A DNA stretch of 64,000 bases from Drosophila miranda (Eukaryota > Arthropoda > Insecta > Diptera > Drosophilidae): NCBI RefSeq assembly GCF_003369915.1, contig NC_046677.1, positions 19,672,913-19,736,912 on the forward strand. Reading direction: 5' to 3'. The translations under genes were made by a program, and so were the position numbers. Numbering within the stretch: position 1 is the stretch's first letter; each line of letters begins with the position of its first letter. Below the pieces are notes generated by a model. It ran no database searches. It saw nothing but the letters and a program-made list of their open reading frames with translations, and was not told the origin of the DNA. Positions 57,401 to 64,000 of the stretch are shown here, in pieces.

Positions 57401-59678
57401 TCCTTGAGGCGGCCATGTACGGGGGCGTGAATTTAACGATGTGTGTGGGGCAGTCTCAGAAAAAGGCAGCTCAGCTCTTAAAATTCTTGGCCTCGCAGAC
57501 GCCGCCACAGAAGCGAACGATCATATTCTGCAACAGTCAAGAGGAGATGGCGCAATTGAGAAATGTTCTGGTCGGAGCTGGACATCAGTGCTTGACCATC
57601 TCGAAAGCCCACGCGCAGGTGAGTTATTCTGAAAGTTATTTGATTAGCGAGCTAATTGACTAATTAATCTCTAATTGGAGGAACCACACGAACTGCTGCT
57701 GGTCTACGACGACAACCAACTGCAGCTGCGGGAGCGGAACAAAGAGCTACTTGTCCACTTTAGCCTCCCGGAATCGTGGTCGAAGTTCGCTCTGCGATTC
57801 CATGTTATGGCTGATCGGGTGCCGAACCGTTTGGCCGAGCCGCTGGCCCCGCCCCCCACCATTGCTTCCCACGTAATGCTGGATGAGAGCAACTCCCTGT
57901 ATGGGCCCTCTTTGGTGAACTTCCTCAATGTGCACGGACTCGCCACGGACAATTTGTCGGAGCAGCTGTCCTTCTTTCAGCCTAAGGGCGAGTGCACGCA
58001 GAGGCAGGAAATCATGCGGCAGCACTTACTCAAGGCGGACGCACAGTCTTCGAGTGATCCTTGCCAGCAATCCGAGGCAGTCGTGCGCTGCAAGCTCTGC
58101 AAGATCTACGACCCAGTTCACATGGCTCTCTGGCCCACAGAATACATGCTGGCAGGCACTACGGCGTGGGTGCAGGCGCCGTTTCCGGCCAGTCGGTGGA
58201 TTGCGGAGGTGGAGCTGAGTGTGGGACCCAGCTCAAAGCAGCACCATCCAGTCCGCGTCTCTGACGTCTGCATCGTGCATCATCAGGGGCTCCACAAACG
58301 CGTCCGTGTCATGGACATTCCCACAGAACAATCGGTGACTGTGCAGTTGATGGACCACGGCACGGAGCTGATGCAGATCAGACCCTGGCACCTTCTGGAG
58401 TGCGATGCGAAGTTTGCAGCTCTACCACTCCTGGCCATGGATGTTAAGCTGTCCTGTGTGGAGCCTGCGGCAGGACAGACAAGCTGGTCGCCGGAGTCCC
58501 TCAAGTGGGTGCACGATACTTTTCACGGTCTACAAGATGGACAACACATTCAGATAACCGTGGACTTCTCCATGCTCGACGTCGTCTACGTCAAGGAAAT
58601 CGCCCTGATCGAGGAATGCCCCTCGCTGCGCACCAGTGTGTACAGATCTGTGCTTCGAAAGGAGCTGATCGCGCGAGGATTTGGCAAAGTGGCGACAAAA
58701 AGCTTCGCTCAGGGTCCGCCGGCACCACTAACCTGCAGAGGCTTGGCTTCGATCAGAGAAAAAGTCAAGCCTCCGGTGAACAAAGAAGTTACGAAAACAG
58801 ATATGAAAGAAGACCAGGTGAAAGTAGCACTTGCAGATGCCAAGGACATCGTCACAATGGAAGCCAGTAGCAGTGCATTGGAGGAGCAGAACAAAACTCT
58901 GGAGAAAGCCGACTGCCCGAGTAATCCCCCAACGGTTGATCCAACTCTAGACGGATCTCAACGGACGTTCCTGGAGATGCTAAGGGGAGAGTTAGCCAAC
59001 GAGAATTCGTCAAGCCGCGCAGAGACCCGTCGATTCCTGCAAAGCATTGTGGCCAGCGATGAAGGGGAGGGCTCCATGGCTCCCACAGAAACTGCAAAAA
59101 CAATCGAAAAACCAGAACTGAGTCCAATTCGTTGCGTAGATGATGCATCACCAGGAACATCAGTGCAACAGCCATCAAAGGATCAAGTGATGAAAGCCCT
59201 ACAGTGTGCCAAGACTGTTGGTGAGACGACGGCCTGGCCTATGGTCAAGTGGCACCAGACCCTCCGCCAAATCGAACTCATTTTTGAGCAGAAAGTGTCG
59301 GAGTATGAACTATTTGTTCGGGGGAACTTTCTGTCGTATTTTGTGTCGGAGACCTCGCCTCCCCAGAGGTGCTTTATGAATCTTCTGGGCGATGTGAGGA
59401 TCGCTTCGGAAAAGCAGCACGGGTACTCCCTGCATGTGAAGCTGTCCAAAGTTGGCTCCCTGTTCTACTGGCCAACTCTTCTCAACTCGCTGTACACGCA
59501 GCAGCATAGCCATTGGTTGTCCTACGATGTGGAGCGAACCAAGGAGCCGCCCTCACCCATGGGCCTGCTTCTGTGGGAGCGCCACATGCGCCACGTGTGG
59601 ACCAACGTCGAATCGACTACGGAGGAAGATTCTGTCGATTCCGATCTATCAGACTCGGCGGAATTCGATGATATATAA
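54407..59678 (+). CDS. SoYb: Yb-family TDRD12-like Tudor/helicase/CS protein, piRNA pathway
   Basis: Three coding exons: 54407-54425 (M-F-N-G-N-L-S), 55307-57618 and 57681-59678; 1442 aa. Order of domains: N-terminal extended Tudor (about 19-150, with ILITHYVSPQQFWYI and LLRGVIRKRKEEEYLVFALDYG), disordered linker, helicase-like domain (about 470-830), second Tudor (about 910-1025, with TTAWVQAPFPASRWIAEV and VRVMDIPTEQSVTVQLMDHG) and a C-terminal CS/p23-like domain (about 1295-1405, with VKWHQTLRQIELIF). This Tudor-helicase-Tudor-CS plan is that of TDRD12 and of Sister of Yb. Brother of Yb is the main alternative. The helicase motifs are degenerate: Walker A reads N-A-S-G-T-G-R-S with Arg for Lys, and motif II reads D-D-Y-D. 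These proteins act in piRNA biogenesis in fly gonads as Piwi partners (family knowledge). Confidence 0.85.
54674..55186 (-). CDS. Possible nested gene in the first SoYb intron
   Basis: An open frame of 170 codons from ATG 55184-55186, or 119 codons from a better-placed ATG at 55031-55033 (M-A-E-Q-S-K-L-L-P-K-P). It is basic with several Cys (ICLRCTRSTGRPKDPHPAG, CCFINTFVSREP). It lies wholly inside the SoYb first intron, antisense. An AATAAA (minus) at 54444-54449 lies 225 bp past the stop. I do not recognise a domain, and no splice or promoter evidence is firm. Small basic, Cys-bearing nested genes in flies are often testis proteins, but this is speculation. Confidence 0.3.
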   Translation of the reverse strand: MWTFLQFRNYVDFLNESTGVSWLITRNVAARKGAEKDSRKFKHCSGSWSIRMAEQSKLLPKPQLRRTKEVLVSNAICLRCTRSTGRPKDPHPAGPWGTKWRASSSAIRRTPSCCFINTFVSREPTDQKFRSGNLKRSGMRMDKLHLILLFHMMKRTAENNRVKAISGYTR

Positions 59679-60516
59679 GAGATATCTCCTTCCTTTCTTT
59701 TATACACTTTATATTTGCATTGTAATTCTGAGGATACTACCAAGCCTGGTCACATACATATTCTATTATAATTATCACTAAATACAGATACAGCTTACAG
59801 ATCAGATCAGCTTACTTCTAAGCTTAATGGCCTACCATTTACAGGAATATACCGAACATAGTTTATATACAAATGAAAATCAAATTAAACATAATTTTGG
59901 CTTCTACAAAAAAAAGAAAACGAAAATTGAAACTCAAACGAATTCGTTGTAATTGGAAGAATCGGATGATCTAAACAGAACATAATAGTTGTTCAAACAA
60001 CAAAAAAAGAAACATTAAATAAGTATACTTCTTCAAGGTGCAAGTCTTTCAGTCTAGTATGAATGTGTAACCTTTTCCGATTCCGATTGGAACGCGATTA
60101 CAACAGTTTTCGGATTTAAGTATCTTATGGCTATTGTTACTGCTATTCTTCTTCTGCTGCTGCTGCTGCTAGGTGAGAGTTCCTTTCCTTCTGGTGCTCT
60201 GGTGCTGTGGTGCTGTGGTGCTCCGGTGCTCCGGTGCTCGGAATAATACACTATATTCTACAATCTATTCTGGCTATACGTCGGAGTTGGCTAAACTATG
60301 ATTAGGATAGACTAAGGGCTGAGACTTCGCGTACATTTCCTTTGGATGCATGCCCCTTCTCTTCGATATCGATATCGACTACGACTACAACTAAAACAAA
60401 CTGCTCTGCTTGGCTAGGCTGCAGCTGTGCAGGGTCATGGTGCCCGCGGGGTGGAGCGCGAGGGCGTGAATTGCGGCTGGCGGCGGGGTCGTCACAGGAC
60501 CCCACGAGAGCCGCTT
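59679..60516. other. Convergent 3' regions of SoYb and bib
   Basis: The two stop codons face each other across 838 bp, which should hold both 3' UTRs. No clear AATAAA was found for bib; AT-rich variants occur at 59.88-60.02 kb. A GGTGCT(C/G) tandem lies at 60191-60240 and a GATATCGATATCGAC run at about 60366. Confidence 0.4.
60191..60240. repeat. GGTGCT-type tandem in the bib 3' UTR region
   Basis: Eight-to-ten-base units of GGTGCT followed by CT, GT or CC, repeated seven times. Confidence 0.7.
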
Positions 60517-62668
60517 TCAGTTGGGCCGTAGCGGTAGCATTCCATAATGTTGCTGCTGCTGCTGTTGCTGTTGCTGTTGCATCATCATTTGCTGCTGCTG
60601 CTGCTGCTGTTGCTGGGGCGTTGGCGTGGATCCCTGCGATGTTGTGTAGGTGACGGCGCAGGTGGCTGGCTGGGATACCACCACGGGGGCGCTCACCTTA
60701 CGCTCCGACTGAGTGCGGATGGGCTGTGGATGGGACACATTTGGCTGCGGAGGCGGCGCATACATGAGCATGGGCGGCGGAGGCGGTGACGGTTCTACGC
60801 TTGGATGACGCGCCGGTGGAGTGACTGCCGATCCGTGATACGAGCCATAGGAGCTGTCATCCGATTGGGCCGACTGGCCGCGATTCCTCGGGCCCGTCAT
60901 GGCGTACAGCTGCTGCTGGGGCTGCTGTTGGGGCTGTTGGTCCCGCCTGTCGTACTTGTGGCTGCCATCGAGGGGCGTGGGATTCGTACGAGTGCCGTAG
61001 ACGGGTTGGAAGCCCTGCGGCTGTTGCTGCTGCTGGTGGTTCTGCTGCTCGGCCATCAGCTGCGGCGGTGGCTGCATCTGTTGCTGCTGCTGTTGCACAT
61101 TCACGGGAGCCTGTTGCTGCTGGAGCTGCTGCTGCTGTTGGAGTGGCTGTTGCTGTCCGCGCATGGACCCCCGCATTCCATAGATGCTCTCGCTGCGCTG
61201 CTGCATCTGGTTCTGTACGTTCTGGTTCTGCAGGTGGGAGGATTGGGCGGCGGTGACTGCCTGCTGCTGCTGCTGCTGTTGCTGCTGCTGGGTGCGCATG
61301 GGGTAGAGGCTCTGGGCCGGCACCAGCGGACCAGGACGCGGCACAATGTCGCGGTTGATGGCCGTGTTGCTCTTCGCGTAGACGGATTGGGAGCGGTTCA
61401 GGTTGCTGCGCGTCAGTGTGGGCGAGCGGCAGTACAGGGAGCGAGTTCCGCCGTAGAGCGGCTCCTGCTGCTGCTCGTACTTGGAGGAGAGCGGCGGAGC
61501 AGTGTACAGGTTCTGGCAGTAGTTGCCCTGCACAGCGCCCACCACTCCCGCTATCTGGCCCATGTTGGGCGCCGCGTGCTGTCCGGCCGAGGCACCGCCT
61601 CCTCCGTTGCCGTTGGGCTGGCCCCGCGGATAGGTGCCCTGCGACTGCTGGTACTTGCTGGGCTTCTCCATATCCATGTCGTAGTTCAGCTCGTCCTCGG
61701 AGTGAATGGAGCTGGAGTCGTTGTCGATGCTGCCCTTGGCGTGGCGCTGGCTCCTGCGCGAGTTGAATATGTACTCGTAGACCAAGCCGGAGGCCATGCC
61801 GCCCACCAAAGGTCCGAACCAGTAGACCCAATGGTTGTCCCATTTGTTGAGCACAAACGAAGGACCCAGGGAGCGAGCCGGATTCAGGTAGGGCATCTGC
61901 AAGGAGAGAATCGAATGAGAATCGTACTCTTAAGGAGTTTCCTGTTTCTTGGAGTCTCTCCTGCTCCTGCTTCTGTCTCTGTCTCTGCTAAATCTTCAAA
62001 GATCCCCATGTCCGCACGGGACTCTCTCGTAATTCAATCCATAATCGATATAGACTTCAGCTTAATCGGTTTCCTTAAGAATTCCTTTGAATTCCGCGGC
62101 AAGCGCTGTCCGTTATGCTAACAATGCCCCCGCGAGAGGCTGCGCCTGGGTCTGGGTTTGGGCCTCGTTCAGTGTTAAATTAATTATCTCTCTCCCCCCA
62201 CCATCCCGTGCGACCTTCCTCTGGCTTCTTGCGTTCGGAATCGGATCCCTTCTACCTGTGTGTCAAGCTGCGATTTTGCAACAGAGTCAGCGGCAGGTGC
62301 GTTTCTGTTTCTGTTTCTTTTTCTGCTTTCAGTCTCTGTCTAGTTTTTTTTTTTTGGGCTTTGCTTTCGTTCTGGCTGTCGTCTGTCTGGGGACGTTCGA
62401 GATTTCTGGCTGGCATTCCTCGGTGAGGAGGCATCATCATTATCAATGTCAAATACTTACCGACACAAAGCAGCAGGCACTGTAGGCGGCACCGATGGAC
62501 ATGGCAGAGTTGCCCATGAACCTCTTCATGGGATCGGTGGACACGAAGTAGCAGAGCACGACCATGAATGTCAGGATGAATTCCACGCCAAAGCGTTCCC
62601 AGGCGGCCAGGGCAGCGCTGTGGGAGATGGCTGCCTGAAGATTTCCCTGGTAGCCAGGCACGGTGACC
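60517..62668 (-). CDS. bib: Big brain, neurogenic aquaporin-family protein, partial (3' exons)
   Basis: Two coding exons are in the window: 62461-62668 and 60517-61896; the 5' exons with the first N-P-A motif lie beyond 64000. The visible part has VTVPGYQGNLQAAISHSAAL, TM5-like ERFGVEFILTFMVVLCYFV, AYSACCFVS joined in phase 0 to MPYLNPARSLG (second N-P-A box with R-S), and TM6 HWVYWFGPLVGGMASGLVYEYIF. A cytoplasmic tail of about 400 residues follows, much longer than in water channels. It is rich in Gln, Pro, Tyr and Ser, with several CAG/CAA-coded Gln runs (plus-strand positions about 60545-60615, 60915-60945, 61020-61100 and 61255-61300). It ends P-L-R-P-N. bib promotes Notch-dependent lateral inhibition (family knowledge). 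Confidence 0.95.
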
Positions 62669-64000
62669 CTGTCGAAGGAAGGACACGAGGAGAGAATGAG
62701 TATATTTATTCGATTGCTGATTGACTCCAGTTTTCAGAAATTTTACCGCAAATTGATATTATTTATTATTAACGCCCCTTCTGACAGCTCGTAAGTTAGA
62801 GCGCGCCACCCCTCGGCATTCCGCCCCAAAACCAGAGCCACCCCATCCATCCACACACATGTATCTGGTCCTCGTCCTCGCTCAACGGAATTCGAATTGT
62901 CAAAGTTTCGGGCACCAAAAGTTTGTGGCTTTCGCGATTTATGAAAAACATAATCTCTTGGATAATTCGGATGCCGCTGCGAAATATTGCTCTTCTCGAA
63001 CATTTTGTTGTTCCCCAAAAGGGAACTCCATTAGACAAGAAGCGGGAGGGAGGCGTTGAAGCGGTGCGCAAGCAAATATTTATCAAGCGCTCACACACTG
63101 CTTCAGCGCTGCCCTGCCCCGCCCTGCCCCACTCAATCTTCATTCCGTGGCAAGTACTCGGTACTCAGTACCTGGCGGCAGTCTGCCACAACCCCACGTT
63201 GAGCAACTGCGAATATCCGGAAATAAATGCTGCCGGAATGCACTTAAAAGTACTTGAGCAAATAGAACTGCCTTCCTTGGCAGTGGGGATTCCTTGCCAG
63301 TTTTGGCGGTTGAGGTGCGACAAAGGAGCGAAGGGCAAGGTATGATAGTCGTTCGTCTGTGTATCTGCCATCTTAGCAGGTATTATATGGCCCTAAGCCG
63401 TAGGATATGAGACATACGGCATTCCACTTCCCCACAAAAAACCCTAAATGATGAAATCTTGGCCATGATGAAAGTTTGATCGCTTTGGAAAACACTTTTC
63501 CATTGAGTGAACTGCAAAGTTTGGAGAGTCGAGGGCGAAGAGTGTCTGTTTGCTCATAAATCTACAAAGTGCTAATTTCACAGAGCTCACGAATGACCAC
63601 GAAAAGCACTCGCCCACCCACGAACCACCCACACAGCATACAGCACACATTCAGGATTTCATGGGGGAAAAAGTAAGGAAGGGAAGCAACTAAGTAGCCG
63701 GAAATGGCAAGAGAAATAGCAAAATGTTAGCCAAACTTTCTGTGTGTGCCTTCAGCAGAGAAGAGCCCTTCCTGCGCAAATTGTTTATGGAATAAAAAGT
63801 GAGAGAACTTACAACAAACTGAAAGCTTGAATTTTGTGTACAACTGAGGATGGTGATAGAGGTGGGGATGGGGATGGGGATAGAGATACCCTCCCCTCTG
63901 TGTGATTGCGAGTGTGCGAGTGTGTTTTTGGGGCCACCGCATCCGGGTGAAAGGCGAGAGGTTCTGTATGCAACTCGCTCGTGGTTTGGCTTGTGGTTGG
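62669..64000 (-). other. bib: bib intron (incomplete)
   Basis: Upstream of the acceptor CGACAG at 62669 no further bib coding sequence is found up to the window end. The exon with the H-I-S-G-A-H-I-N-P-A-type first half must be further upstream. Only simple-sequence DNA and short spurious ORFs are visible, for example a GATGGG/GTGGGG tract at about 63849-63885. Confidence 0.6.

Noticed and set aside
60805..62121. 438-codon plus-strand ORF opposite bib
   Set aside because: It is the Leu/Ala/Gly-rich antisense reading of the CAG-rich bib tail and runs across the bib splice site. It has no domain.

Overview
This is nuclear DNA of a fly of the genus Drosophila. The protein-coding content is Drosophila throughout: a Spn31A-like serpin, Pendulin/importin alpha2, an RR-2 cuticle protein, obst-B, Sec62/Trp1, the Glyr1/NDF nucleosome factor, a Yb-family Tudor/helicase protein and the neurogenic aquaporin-like gene big brain. 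Short GT-AG introns of about 60 bp, DRE/Motif 1/Motif 6 core promoters and abundant microsatellites agree with this. As far as I recall, these genes lie together at polytene bands 30F-31A on arm 2L of D. melanogaster (Muller element B). The intergenic DNA and protein details do not look like D. melanogaster itself; I suspect an obscura-group or similarly diverged species, but cannot prove it from sequence alone.

Layout. 1-919: 5' part of a serpin on the minus strand, cut by the window edge, with possible leader exons up to about 2.5 kb. 3.5-6.3 kb: Pen (minus). 6.4-7.3 kb: AT-rich, repeat-containing spacer. 7.4-8.6 kb: Cpr31A (minus) with a clear TATA box. 8.6-19.3 kb: gene-poor DNA rich in simple repeats. 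19.35-24.8 kb: obst-B (minus, five coding exons). 24.9-27.5 kb: spacer. 27.5-29.9 kb: an unrecognised single-exon 797-aa gene (minus). 29.9-38.8 kb: a second gene-poor stretch. 38.8-41.6 kb: an unrecognised single-exon 929-aa gene (plus). 41.9-42.2 kb: a tiny two-exon gene for a 78-aa membrane peptide (plus). 42.9-46.05 kb: Sec62 (minus) with alternative first and last exons. 46.05-46.7 kb and 52.1-53.2 kb: copies of one dispersed repeat flanking Glyr1 (48.6-51.8 kb, minus). 54.4-59.7 kb: a Yb-family gene (plus) with a possible nested minus-strand ORF in its first intron. 60.5-64 kb: 3' half of bib (minus), whose 5' exons lie beyond the window.

Functionally this is a set of independent eukaryotic genes, not an operon: nuclear import (Pen), cuticle and apical matrix (Cpr31A, obst-B), ER translocation and probably ER-phagy (Sec62), chromatin and transcription (Glyr1), piRNA pathway (Yb family) and Notch-pathway neurogenesis (bib). 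The most interesting signal is in Sec62: its last intron can be either spliced, adding a tail with a Y-E-I-I LC3-interacting-like motif in a Ser/Asp-rich context, or retained with its own poly(A) signal, giving a protein without that motif. An alternative first exon replaces a strongly basic N-terminus by a strongly acidic one. Coordinates of splice sites were worked out by hand from consensus and reading phase.
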